Origin: Amblyornis subalaris
Lineage: Eukaryota > Chordata > Aves > Passeriformes > Ptilonorhynchidae
Reading direction: 5' to 3'
Assembly (NCBI GenBank): GCA_018881555.1
Contig: JACAXG010000253.1
Span: forward strand, 1 to 64,000
Length of the DNA: 64,000 bases
Numbering within the stretch: position 1 is the stretch's first letter; each line of letters opens with the position of its first letter. A model generated the notes under the pieces. The model saw nothing but the letters and a program-made list of their open reading frames with translations, ran no database searches and was not told where the DNA came from. Both the position numbers and the translations under genes were made by a program. Shown here piece by piece: positions 12,801 through 22,792 of the stretch.

Positions 12801-13783
12801 TTTCTGCCAGCCTCACAATCCACTGAAATGCCCCTGGGAGGTCTCTGATGAGACTGTTTTCCCCTATGCCTGCTTGGCTCTTTCATGCCTCCCACTAGGG
12901 ACAGCTACGCCACATTCCTCCATAGTCCTTCCCACCACCCCAGCCACATCCTGTCGCCCCCATGCCAAGGAGCAGGGCAGAGCTGCCAGCAGGCAGCAGC
13001 AGCAGCAGGGGCTGCACAGGGGAAGCCCCACGCTACCTGCCCCTGTGCACATCCTTGCACTTGGCCCGCACCCTGCCCACGTCGCCCAGGTGTCCTGTGC
13101 CACCCACCTATGCCTATCGTGACAGGCCTTACCTTGATCAGCTTGCAGCGGATCTGGGCAGACACCATGTGGCTGTTGCGGAGGTTGCCGACACGAAACA
13201 TGAGGCAGAGCTTTCCATCCCGCTGCGAGATGACCGCGGCACGGCTGAACATGAGGGTCTCGGCTCGCTTCTTGGGCTGGGACATCTTGATGAACATGCA
13301 GCCGATGAGGAACGCATCGACGATGGAGCCCAGCAGCGACTGGAAGAGGAAGAGCACGATGCCCTCCGGGCAGCGCTCGGTAATGTAGCGGTGCCCATAA
13401 CCGATGGTGGCCTCGGTCTCGATGAAGAAGAGGAAGGCGGAGGGGAAGTTGTACACGTTCGCCACGCAAGGGCTGTACCCCCCGTCGTGCGCCTGGTGCA
13501 GGTCACCGCGCAGGTACGCGATGCCCCACCACATGGAGGCCATGACCAGCCAGGCGACGGTGTAGGTCAGCAGGAAGATGAGCAGGTTCCAGCGCCACTT
13601 GAGGTCCACCAGCGTGGTGAAGAGGTCGGAGAGGTAGCGGCTGCTCTCGCCGCCCAGGTTCCCGTGCTGCACGTTGCAGCGCCCGTTCTTGTCCACGAAG
13701 CGCTGCCGCTCTCTGCGGGCGCCGCTGCGAGCGAGGCCCACGGCCTGGTACTCGTCCCCAAACTTCCTGCGCACGGCTGACAT
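3299..13783 (-). CDS. KCNJ3-like: G-protein-gated inward-rectifier K+ channel, GIRK1/Kir3.1-like
   Basis: This is a membrane K+ channel subunit gated by G-protein beta-gamma and PIP2. Three coding exons join in phase (13783-13133, 6793-6577, 3870-3299) to give 479 aa. Visible features: an N-terminal domain with the RCNVQHGN motif (His40, aligned to GIRK1 His57); M1 about 65-90; pore helix with the GIRK1-specific Phe120 in FLFFIETE; filter TIGYG 126-130 followed by His131; M2 about 141-165 with Asp156, the rectification residue; the PKKRAETL motif after M2; a beta-rich cytoplasmic domain with SLEDGF around Leu316; and a long tail with KLQK motifs as in GIRK1. The start fits the conserved MSA-RRKFGD opening. 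Pore and core closely match GIRK1 from memory, but the N-terminal linker and tail diverge strongly. This suggests a paralog rather than the KCNJ3 ortholog. GIRK1-type subunits usually need a partner GIRK. Confidence 0.92.
4149..4616 (+). mobile_element. Degenerate ERVL-type LTR
   Basis: The 3' part, ending in ggggttaaaccaggaca, and the block around 4195-4260 (tgttttggatttgtgctg) match an avian ERVL LTR I know. Relative to that memory the middle part with the TATA region is missing, so it is internally deleted. The 5' boundary is uncertain by about 20 bases. It lies in intron 2 of the channel gene. It is in the opposite orientation to the related LTR at 16740-17351. Confidence 0.7.
4655..5050 (-). 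mobile_element. CR1 LINE 3' fragment
   Basis: Reverse complement of the CR1 3' end: it begins tcacagaatggtttgggtgg and continues with the typical ccaacccccctgccatgagcaggg and lggacacttccagggatggg-type blocks. It lies about 40 bases after the LTR in intron 2 of the channel gene. Truncated at its 5' end, as nearly all CR1 copies are. Confidence 0.9.
5051..6576. other. Intron 2 remainder, nothing recognised
   Basis: I see no conserved reading frame, repeat family or RNA gene here. Confidence 0.5.
6577..6793 (-). CDS. KCNJ3-like: GIRK1-like coding exon 2 (72 codons + 1 base)
   Basis: Begins after TTTAG with [12 protein letters not shown] and ends EGIVETT plus one base before a GTAAGA donor. It codes for the cytoplasmic beta-sheet segment that GIRK1 carries in the same position. 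It has no start codon of its own and is too short to stand out as an open frame; it was found by translating for the expected segment. Confidence 0.95.
9369..9512 (+). repeat. Unclassified dispersed repeat, copy 1
   Basis: This stretch aligns by eye with 21615-21760 in the same orientation. Shared blocks include attatgttttgat, gagcttaatatt and aggaatctaga, in the same order and spacing. I cannot name the family. Confidence 0.6.
9655..10131 (+). mobile_element. CR1 LINE 3' fragment
   Basis: Sense-orientation CR1 with the recognisable agaagagaaagc, ttttctcatcatgagg, gcagtggaa and ttccttccaatctgaatgat blocks, ending near a gattctgtgat tail. It lies in intron 1 of the channel gene. The 5' boundary is approximate. 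Confidence 0.85.
13133..13783 (-). CDS. KCNJ3-like: GIRK1-like coding exon 1 (217 codons)
   Basis: Codes for the N-terminus, both membrane helices, pore and start of the cytoplasmic domain, ending IRCKLIK. It ends in phase 0 at an AAG/GTAAGG donor, the same place where GIRK1 exon 1 ends as I recall it. The base composition is very GC-rich compared with exons 2 and 3. A longer open frame runs upstream through the minisatellite but is not needed, because the family start is recognisable. Confidence 0.95.
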
Positions 13784-14700
13784 GCCGCCGGCCGCCCAGC
13801 TGCTCCGCGGGCGCGACGAGGATGCGGCGGGGCAGCAGGGCTGACCGCACCTCGCTGCCTGCGCGCGGGAGCCGCCGGACGCGGAGCCGGCCCCGGCACA
13901 CGGGGCGCACCCGGGTGCCCGCGGAGCGGGAGCGGAGCGCGGCCAGCGGGCAGCGCAGGGCGGGAGCCGGAGCGGCCGCGGCCTGACGGGGCAGACGGCG
14001 GCGGGACCGCGCAACCAACGGGGAGAGCTGGGCTGGGGCGGAGGGAGCGGGGCTGGGGCGGGGCGCGCCGGGGAGCGGGGCGGGGGGAACGTGGGGAGCG
14101 GGGCGGGGGGAACGCCGGGGAGCGGGGGGAACGCCGGGGAGCGGGGGGAACGCCGGGGAGCGGGNNNNNNNNNNNNNNNNNNNNNNNNNNNNNNNNNNNN
14201 NNNNNNNNNNNNNNGAGCGGGGGGAACGCCGGGGAGCGGGGGGAACGCCGGGGAGCGGGGGGAACGCCGGGGAGCGGGGGGAACGCCGGGGAGCGGGGGG
14301 AACGCCGGGGAAGGGGGGGAACGCCGGGGAGGGGGGGGGAACGCCGGGGAGGGGGGGGAACGCGGAGCCCCGGGGTGGGTGCAGCGCCGGTGCGGCTGTC
14401 CGAGCACCCCGGGCTCCGGTGGTCTGCACGGCGCGGCCGAGGGAAGCAGAGCGGGCGATGCTGTCCCGAGCCGGGCGGGGAAGAAGCCGCCGGCGGCTCT
14501 GTGCTCCCAGCCGGGTGCGACCAACTCCTCGTTCCGCGCAGGGACCCTCGGGGCGCGGCCGCAGGGTCACTGTGCGCAGGGCGGTTCACCCCAACCGCGG
14601 CAGCGGAGTCCAGGCTGCCGGAGGTGGGAATGATGATGTGCGCGGCACCGAGTCCTCCGCTGAGAGGCCGCGCTGCCGGCAGCGGTAGGAATTTTAAAGG
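13784..14700 (-). promoter_or_regulatory. CpG-rich 5' UTR/promoter region of the GIRK1-like gene
   Basis: Strongly GC- and CpG-rich sequence immediately upstream of the start codon, containing the minisatellite at 14070-14362. The transcription start cannot be located from sequence alone, and a non-coding first exon is possible. Confidence 0.6.
14070..14362. repeat. GC-rich minisatellite, about 19-bp unit, with assembly gap
   Basis: Tandem copies of a unit reading ggaacgccggggagcgggg on the plus strand, at least ten visible. The array is broken by exactly 50 Ns (14165-14214), so its true length is unknown. Units at the right end drift to ggggaag and longer G runs. Dense G tracts on the plus strand, which is the template strand for the channel gene, could form G-quadruplexes. 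Confidence 0.92.
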
Positions 14701-16739
14701 GAAATCGTGAGGTAGGTCATCTCTTAAACAAAGAAAGGCAAAGATGCTAATCCTCAGCCCGCATTTCAAGTAAAATAAGTATTCCAGGTAAACCATAGTC
14801 TTTACCATAGTAAAGCCCAGTCCATCGGAGTTAGACTGCGATTCTATCTAGGCATTCCTGCTTTACATAGAGGAGCTGTTCAAAAGACCCTTCCCTAGAA
14901 GCTTAAGCCATTACAATGCAGCTCTCATGTTTTTGGTGGACATATTAAATCAGCAGTGTTAAATATTAAAAGCATTAGAAGCTCAAAATGGGGCTATGCT
15001 ACTGACTTTCCCCCCCACTGCATTTATTATTTTTTATGTCTCTCAAAAATAATTAGTATTTTAATTCTCATCTGAAGATGAACAGTATTATCATTCAGGT
15101 CAGTCATTTCAATTCCTGATTTTCAGCAAAGCATTGTCATTACAAAACCGTAGCCTGCAGTTACTGAGATATTAGAATATGAGTCTACAATAGATGGCAA
15201 TTGTGTTTTGCTTCAGTCCTAGACCGGCAACTGAACAAAGTAGTCATCTGCCTTAAGTTTAATTTCAGTATTTTCACCAAATGCTAAAGCATAAACAAGT
15301 ATTTTTAAACACATGTGGAGGGGGTAATATTTTGGGGTTTATTTGCTGTCAGTGGCATAAATCTCAGTTTAACTAGGCTCTTTTCAGACATGCTGAACAA
15401 AGTTGATGGAGTTTACCTAGAGATTAAGGTTTATATTCATAGAAGGCCATGGGTACCAAAGTTAAAACTTGAATCTTTAAACTCCTGCATAGCTCCCTGC
15501 CCACACTGGAGGCTCTCATGTTTTCGAGGAATGCTCCTGCATTTTGCCCTGCTCTCACTGCAATCTGCGCTTCGTCTGGTCACTCAAACCTCATGTAACA
15601 GTCCCAGTTTTGCACAGAAGGGAAGATGGAACAGGAGTGCTGTGTTTCTTCCATGAGCTCAGCCATGGCAGAAATGTACTGTTTGAATTCCTGCTAACAG
15701 AAATCTTCAGCTTGCTAGAGAAGTATGTGGGTCAGCAAACTGCCTACTTGCACTGTACAGATCTAGTACATCTTAGCAAATCCAAGCAGTAATATGCTCA
15801 GTATGAATTTCTGCCGTTACAGGCAGTAGTATTACTGAGGTCTGCAGCGGTGAAGCTGTATTTCAAAACAGCAGGAGCTCTTCTGTACTGTTGTGTAAAC
15901 AGTTCCTCGGGGTATGTTGGAGATGAATTAGCAGAAGACTCATACTGCTTGCCTGCAGACAGCATCTTCACTAGCAGGGTGACTTTACACTCTTTTGTTC
16001 ACAGGAGAAATACCGGGTATGCTCAGCATGGAAGCACCTTCCCCTGATTTTCCCCTCCTGAACTCCCTCCCAGGTTGCACGTATTAATCATGTGCATATC
16101 TCTTGACCTTCAACTGTATCAGCTGCTTTTCACAATGTCAGGTAGAAAGTAGGAGCCTGGGTCTTCCTGGACAAACTCCCGTGTTGCTTACTGCCAGGGC
16201 GGATGGGATTTGTAGATAAAATAGTAGGGTAGTAGTGATTTGCAGTGTCTTGGGATAATGTGGATACGTATCATGGGGCTTTGGTGCATGTTACTAATGT
16301 GCTGGTCTTCCAAAACAGGAGTCATATTCCTATTGAAAGAACAAACTCGCTAAACCCAGTCTGACTGAGAAACGTCCTACTGCCTGGAAACATCTCTTTC
16401 ATGACGCATTTTTAAAAAAAAATAATCGACACTTCCTGATGGTCGGTAGAATAATCTCTGTTCATTGATCTGCTGCAAACAAGTTATTGATTTGTGTCTC
16501 AAGTGTTAGCAAGGATAGTTTGTACCTAAGAGTTCCAGTCGGTAGTTTTCATTTGTCAAAAAGAACAGAATTTTCTTATGTTACAACCTACTTCACAAGC
16601 AGGGAGAAACATCAAGTCTTTCAAGGCTAGAGTAGACATAAAAACATTCTACAAACGACTGTTCACTAACCGGATAACCCAGACTCCATTTTCCAAATCA
16701 TTTTGATTTTTGAACACATTTTGATGGCACTCATAGTGT
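14701..16739. other. Intergenic, nothing recognised
   Basis: AT-rich sequence between the channel gene and the LTR at 16740. No conserved frame or repeat family recognised. Confidence 0.5.
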
Positions 16740-17351
16740 TGTGATTTAAGCCCAGCTGGGAAGGAAGCACCATGCAGCTGCTGGCTCAAACCATCTCCAC
16801 CCTGGTGGGATGGGGAGGAGAATCAAAAATAAAACTTGCAGGTTGAGATAAGAACAGTTTAATAATTGAAACAAAGTAAAATACTACAATAGTTGATAAT
16901 GATAATAATGATGATGATAATAATAATAATATTAATAGTAGTAGTAGTAAAACCCAAGGTAAAAATACCCAGGACAATTGCACACCACCCATCGACTGAT
17001 GCCAGACCCTGTCCCTGAGCTCCTGTCAGTGCCCCTTTCAGGTAACTCCCACAATTTATATACAGGGCATGATGTTCTATGGTGTGGAATATCCTTTGAC
17101 CAGTTTGGGGCACCTCTTCTGGCTATTCTCCCACTCACATTTTGTGTGTACCTCCTCACTGGCAGAGAATGAGACACAAAAAAGAAAAATCCTTGACTTA
17201 GGATAAGCACTACTTAGCAACAACCAGAAACATCAGTGTGTTATCAACATTTTTCTCATACTGATTCCAAAACACAGCCCTGTACCAGCTACTAACTTAA
17301 AAAATTGAGTAGTGTCCTACTAAAAGTAGTGTCTTAGCCAAAACCAGGACA
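16740..17351 (-). mobile_element. Solo ERVL-type LTR
   Basis: 612 bp with TG...CA ends (TGTGATTTAAGCCCAGCTGG to AAAACCAGGACA on the plus strand). It matches a common avian ERVL LTR from memory, including the ttgaccagtttggg and ctacttagcaacaacc blocks. The retroviral sense strand is minus. An internal run of AAT/ATG/AGT trinucleotides (about 16895-16950) is the expanded A/T-rich segment of this family. No internal viral sequence flanks it. Confidence 0.85.
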
Positions 17352-19430
17352 CTTGGGGAAAGATCTTATCCATAACTAAAGTGGGTATGTTGGAGGTAAG
17401 TTCTACAGACTCCATAGCAGCATTTCAATCTGACTCAGCTGCTGCTGAAAATAGCAAAATAGCCAACAGAACTTTACTTTTCTCTTCTATTCTCTTTTCT
17501 TCTAATTCTAACCAAAGGAAAAAATCTGTCTGATTGTGAACTTTGGATCTGTTTCAGCCTGACACTAGAATTTGAAAACATAGGTTCAGAGATTTTTATC
17601 TCCTAGATTTTAGGCAGGCTTTCTTTCAGAAACTGGAATTTTTCACTACATTGTTTTATTAAGAGAAGACAAAAGACATGCTTTTACCTTGGAAATATTT
17701 GTATACTTCCTGCTTGTGAGGGCAGTTGTCACAAGAAAGAGCAGTCTCTAAAATGGCAACACATTCACTTGCAGAATGTTACATTCCCCATTTTTATAAG
17801 AAAATACAGTTATTCTGCATGACTGACAAATCACAAAAACAGTACCCCACTTGCAAGATGGTTTTTTAAATAACCCTCCAACTGTCATGAAATAAAAATG
17901 GTACACAGTATTACAGGACTGCATTTGCATTCAACGATGCCATCAGCGCACAGTAGCGTAAGTTTAAATCTCTAAGTGCACAGAACTGAAAACTGATGGG
18001 TAGGTTTCACATTTAATGGCATTGTCCTTCTTTTCATTGTTTCTTTTTTGTTAACTTGTAAAATAGTAAGTGAAAGTTGCCACAATGAAAAAAAGTCAAA
18101 GGATACAAGAAACAGCAATTTGTTAGATTTTCTTTTTCTTCTGGTAACTGCAGCAGGCTGGTAAAGTATTACTAGCTGTTCTTGTACTGATTAACTTTTA
18201 TTTGAAGAAACCAGCTGATCCTGTATGCATTTAGTAATATTGCAGCCACTATATCTGCAAAACCACACGGGGTAAAACCTTAAACCATCTGCACTGAAGA
18301 ACTAACTGTCAAGAAGGATAACTGTCAGCTTCAAGAAGAAATGACAATTGTGTAACTGTGACTTGACTAAAGAAATTGTATTCATGTATGAATTTTTACA
18401 AATTAAATGAAAAGTTATTAAACAATGATCAAAGCTGCCTAGTGACAAGTCTCCGTATGTCTTTCTCACTCTATTTTGACAAATTTAGCAGTTTTCCTAT
18501 ACTTTTACAGTCACAGCAGTGATTGCTGCAGATGGAAGCACCTCTATACCTTAGCTTGGAATAATGAAAATATTATTTTCTTTCACATTATTCTTTGTTC
18601 AGGTGAATTTTAGAATACTGGGAACCATTTCTACTTTGTCTTTATTAATTACATTTATCACCGTAGTGATGTATCACTAATGAATAACTTTGGAGAAAAT
18701 ATTATTTACTTATACATTAAATTCTATAAAGCACAAATTTATCATGTTTAGTTAATACTTTGATAAATAGCTTGGTTATTCTTTTCAGAGTAATGTTCTG
18801 TGCTGCAGAGTAGTCTTCATATACATATTTATTTTTAAAGGATGTTTTACTCCTAAGAGCTTGACTGTCGAGTGTAGCTATACTTTTAAATTATTACTTA
18901 ATATTGCATCTGATAAGTGAATAATAGATTGCCCTATCCTTAATGCTGAGGACTTTTAAGATTTGAACAGCTAAAGTACTCTGCAAGCTAAAACTCATCT
19001 GTTCCTAGACTGTTTCCCAAATAATACCATTTCTTTTCCAAGAAAAATAAAAATACTGCCTCTGTGGAGTCTAGCAGATCTTCTGGCATACTGTGATTTT
19101 TAGTGACCCTCACTTTCTGTCTCTCCATTGGCTACCCCATTCGTTGAGTATAGCTGTTTGTCTCTACCTTTGAGGCCTGGATCGCTTCTTGAACACGCCC
19201 TGCCATGTGTCCTGTGCCATCAGCTTCTGCTCCCTTGATCCCGGGCACCAAACCTCCACCAGCACCATTTGCCGCAAGTATTTTTGTGCACCAACGCCGC
19301 GCCCTCTTAGGATGAAGCCCCCTATAAAAACAATCGGAAACGCAACCGCAGTGCCCTCCAAGTCTTCCAGTGCCACAGCACTCCTGGCCACTGCCAGCAC
19401 TGGACGGCGGTGACCGCCACCATCGGCACT
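17352..19430. other. Intergenic, nothing recognised
   Basis: AT-rich up to about 19100, then rising GC toward the CpG island. No conserved frame recognised. Confidence 0.5.
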
Positions 19431-20560
19431 CAATCCCCAAGAGGGACTTGACAAAAGGAGGCTCTGGAGCCCGGGCCGAGGCGATGGCCCAGGTCCGCAC
19501 GGCGGTCCGGAGCTGTACCGAGCTCGCCCGGGGCCCTTCACAGGAAAGCCGCGCCCGGAGCCGCCAGCTCTGAGGCGGAACCCCGCAGCGGAGCTCGCAG
19601 CCGCTGAACCTGAGGGGCGCGGACGCCCCGACTCGATGCCGCGGTTTCACTGCGGGATGAGCCGGGCGTGCCGCGACCATTCACCAGGCCCCCGGCGGCT
19701 CGGGGGAGGGAAGGAGGCGGCGCGTAGAGCGGCTCTGAGGGCGCATGAGCGCGGTGCGCACCGGGCGGCGGGGACGCGAGGGCCGGGGCTGCCCCAGCGC
19801 CGCAGGAGCCCAGGCCCGGGCCCGCTCCCGCAGGTAACGGCGGCCCGGCGGCAGCGCTGGGCCCGAGGCGCGGTGGCTGCATAGGCAGCCGGGCCGGCGT
19901 CATTTTGCAGCCCGGCGGGATCGGGCCGGGCTCTGGTGCCGCCTTGGAGGCGCGGACCCCGGCGTGAGGGGAGCCCGCGGGGCTGCTGGGTTTGCCTGGC
20001 GGGCTCGGTCCCGGGTCCGGGACTCGGGGCCGTACCGAGCGGGGCTGGGTCCGCAGTGTGCTCGCCGAGAGCGGCCTCGCGGCTCGGGAAGCGGGTCAGG
20101 AGGGGACGTCTCGCTGGTGGCGTGCGGGGAGCCCGGTCCGGGACCTGACCTCGCCCCGTACGCGGCTGAGCTGTGAGGAGGTCTGGCCCCGCGGGTGTCG
20201 CCGCCGGCAGTCACCGGTGCCCGAGCTCGGTGGAGCTCGCGTGAAGCTCTCTCCGGGGCGGGAAAGCCCTGCCCGGGCATGCCGTGCGGCCTCGTCGTGC
20301 TCTGCCCGTGGGGTGTCAGCCAGGCCACCCGGTGGCCTGAGGAGCGCCCGGCCGAGCCCAGAGCCCCCATCACGGGCTGGGCCGGGCAGCTGCGGCTGGG
20401 AGGAAGAGCCTGGCCCCGCGGCGGCCAGCAGGGAGCGACGTGCGGTTGTCTCCATTCTTCGGTCAGCCGCCAGAGCAGTCGCTCTTTCCGTGCTAGACTA
20501 GGTACGGTACCCAGCGAAAGACAGCTTCACTCGGATTTGGACACGAGGAGAAATCCTGTG
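19430..20560 (+). promoter_or_regulatory. CpG island, probable MPP3 promoter and non-coding first exon
   Basis: About 1.1 kb of dense CpG in an otherwise AT-rich region, 2-3 kb upstream of the MPP3 start-codon exon on the same strand. No other plus-strand gene begins between. Possible first-exon donors include ccgcag/gtaacg near 19833 and actag/gtacgg near 20501; I cannot choose. Open frames of up to 182 codons on both strands are expected in such GC-rich sequence. Confidence 0.6.
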
Positions 20561-22680
20561 GCTATCAGCTGTGGCCCAATTAGCCACAGTCGCTGGGGCG
20601 ATGAAAAATGTTAAACTGCAGTTGCTTTCTGAAAGCAACTACAGCTTTGAAGTGTATTATCTGGATTACAAAAGCATTATGTTGTATTAGGCTGTGAACC
20701 ACAATAGGTTTATTTTGCAGGGTAATGGGGATATGCCACATCATATGCTTCTGTTTAATCTCTTACTTTGACCCCATGTAGAGCTTGAGTTCAGTTTATT
20801 TAGCCCTTTCCAAACATTAACAGTCCTTTTCCTAAGTAAGAAAGGTGCCTCAGGCATTCGGTCTTGGAAGCAGCTGGGCAAGGATATGTGTGGAAAATGA
20901 ATTAGGGTTTAGGTAGATACTTTTAGAGGAAAAGTGTATTTGAGCCTATTCATACTACAGTGATGAGAGGACAGATTCATGGTTTTCAGACCCATCTTGC
21001 AAAATATCACATACTAGGGCTGATTTTAATACCTTTGAGAGCCAGCCCTGAGTACTGACCTGGGTATGGAATGCTTTTCATTCTTTGGAGTGTTAATTCC
21101 AGTCAGTCCTGTGTAACAGGATTTTTACAGAGCATGGAAAATGCCTCTAGGGGAAGCCTCCATTTTGACTGCTGTGCCTAACTCAACTGATTCTGATGCT
21201 CCTGAGTTTGCTGTCAGATTTTTAAGATGCTAAAATGTGTGTTTTCCAGATTCCTGTGTGGGCTGCTTTTTCACTAAGAATCTGGAAAATAACTTGGGTT
21301 TTCACGGGGTTTGGTGCTAAACAGGTTTGACTGTAGGAAGCAGGCATTGTTGCAAAGATAGAGGGTACAATTAGAGTTCTATTTCTTAATAATATGAGAA
21401 GATTTTAAGTATGTGTCAAATTAAATGCCGTGGTCAAGGAACCAAAGCAGTTGAATGAATTGCCTATACATTTCTTTTGGCATGAGGTATGTGGGGGACT
21501 GAAATGTTTATTTCTTCTAAGCAATGAATAACAGTATTGTTTAAATAAAAGTATAGTATATATAACACACTGGAGTACAATCCATGGATTAGAGTGAAAT
21601 TTCAACACTCAGGTCATTTACTTAGAGAACTCCAGTTATGTTTTGATGCCCAAATGGATTAATTAATCATAATGGTAGAAAATACAGGGTGTAAAACACA
21701 GGTGAGTGTTGAGCTTAATATTTCACTATGTTGTAGAGAAACTCAGGAATCTAGAAAATGCTAAATAGATCTATGCTAATTTGCCATGTGGTACTATGGT
21801 ATTTTCAGGCATCTAATCAAAAAAATGTTGAATTGGAAAACCATCAAACTTGTTTCATGCAATCAAAACATCAGAGACTTATCTACAAATAGAAACACAA
21901 GGAGCATCTTTTATTGTATTTAGCGAAGAGTTGGAATATGTGTGCTGTTATGGAAGTTTATTTTTATGCAAATATTGGCCTGATAAATTTTATAAGCATG
22001 AACAAGATTATAAGTGCCCTGAAACACAGTGTTTCATCTTGGACTGGCAATTACAAGCATAGATTCAGTTTTGCTTTTTTTTTTTTTTAATTGCTCTGGA
22101 GTCATTTGCTCTCAGTGACAAGAGAAATCTGCAATAAAAGTATCTAAAGCAATTTCTGAGCAGTCGAAGTAGCCTTATTTTTTATAACATCCTTAGTACC
22201 TGTGACCAAGGTTGATAGAGTGACTGTCCCGCTAGCTTTAAGGAGCTACATGTAACTGTAGCATGGTCTTCATCAGAATTCCAGGGACATGTAGATTTCT
22301 TTGAGATGTGCTTTTAGGAAGCACCAGAACATCTTGTCATGTGGCATCTTCTTGCATGCTCTATTTCTGCATATGATATTTTTCAGTGCTTTTAAACATC
22401 CATTCTTTTCTGTCTTTTCAGACAGTTATTTAGACCTGTTAAAACTGTCTGTCTTGAGAGATACTCTCTTTAGCATCAGCTTTATCCGAGATATAATATG
22501 GTTATTATATAACCTAGTACTTTTCATTTTGTTACTTACATAGCAGAATAACTGCAGAACTCTGCTTGATTCGGGTTAAACTGAAAACTTGAGAGAAAGA
22601 GGTACTAGAAATTTGCTGGTTTTACATGCTTGACGTTTTTCTCTCATGCTTGAGCTTAGGTATTATGTTTGCTCATTTCA
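20561..22680. other. Probable MPP3 5' UTR intron
   Basis: AT-rich. Contains the second copy of the dispersed repeat (21615-21760) and a poly-T tract near 22074-22089. Confidence 0.45.
21615..21760 (+). repeat. Unclassified dispersed repeat, copy 2
   Basis: Pairs with 9369-9512 in the same orientation; see that entry. Similarity fades on both sides. Confidence 0.6.
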
Positions 22681-22767
22681 GGACTGCCTCTGAATCGCAG
22701 TCCCGAAAGAAGAAACACTCGTGTTGATTTAAGTTGAACATTTGTCTCTAAGATTAAGAACAAAGCC
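22681..22767 (+). other. MPP3: MPP3 5' UTR part of the start-codon exon
   Basis: A plausible acceptor (gctcatttcag) precedes 22681. The stretch to the ATG at 22768 is non-coding. The exact exon start is inferred. Confidence 0.5.
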
Positions 22768-22792
22768 ATGCCAGTGCTTTCGGAAGACTCAG
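22768..22792 (+). CDS. MPP3: MPP3 coding exon 1
   Basis: Codes MPVLSEDS plus one base, then a CAG/GTAACT donor. The opening residues equal those of human MPP3, which fixes the start. Confidence 0.93.

Larger units (their letters stand above)
6794..13132. other. Intron 1 of the GIRK1-like gene
   Basis: AT-rich intron. It holds a short AT dinucleotide run at about 7031-7052, a low-complexity TAAATAA stretch at 7665-7725, a CR1 fragment (9655-10131) and a dispersed repeat (9369-9512). Open frames of about 150 codons at 10896-11351 and 11361-11840 look like chance, with no recognisable domain. Confidence 0.6.

Noticed and set aside
13138..13780. Plus-strand frame of 272 codons opposite the channel exon
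   Set aside because: Antisense shadow of a strongly conserved GC-rich exon.
12905..14524. 539-codon minus-strand frame over the channel first exon
   Set aside because: Only its middle part, from the MSA start at 13783 to the donor at 13133, is channel. The N-terminal part reads through the minisatellite and the gap, and the end reads into the intron.
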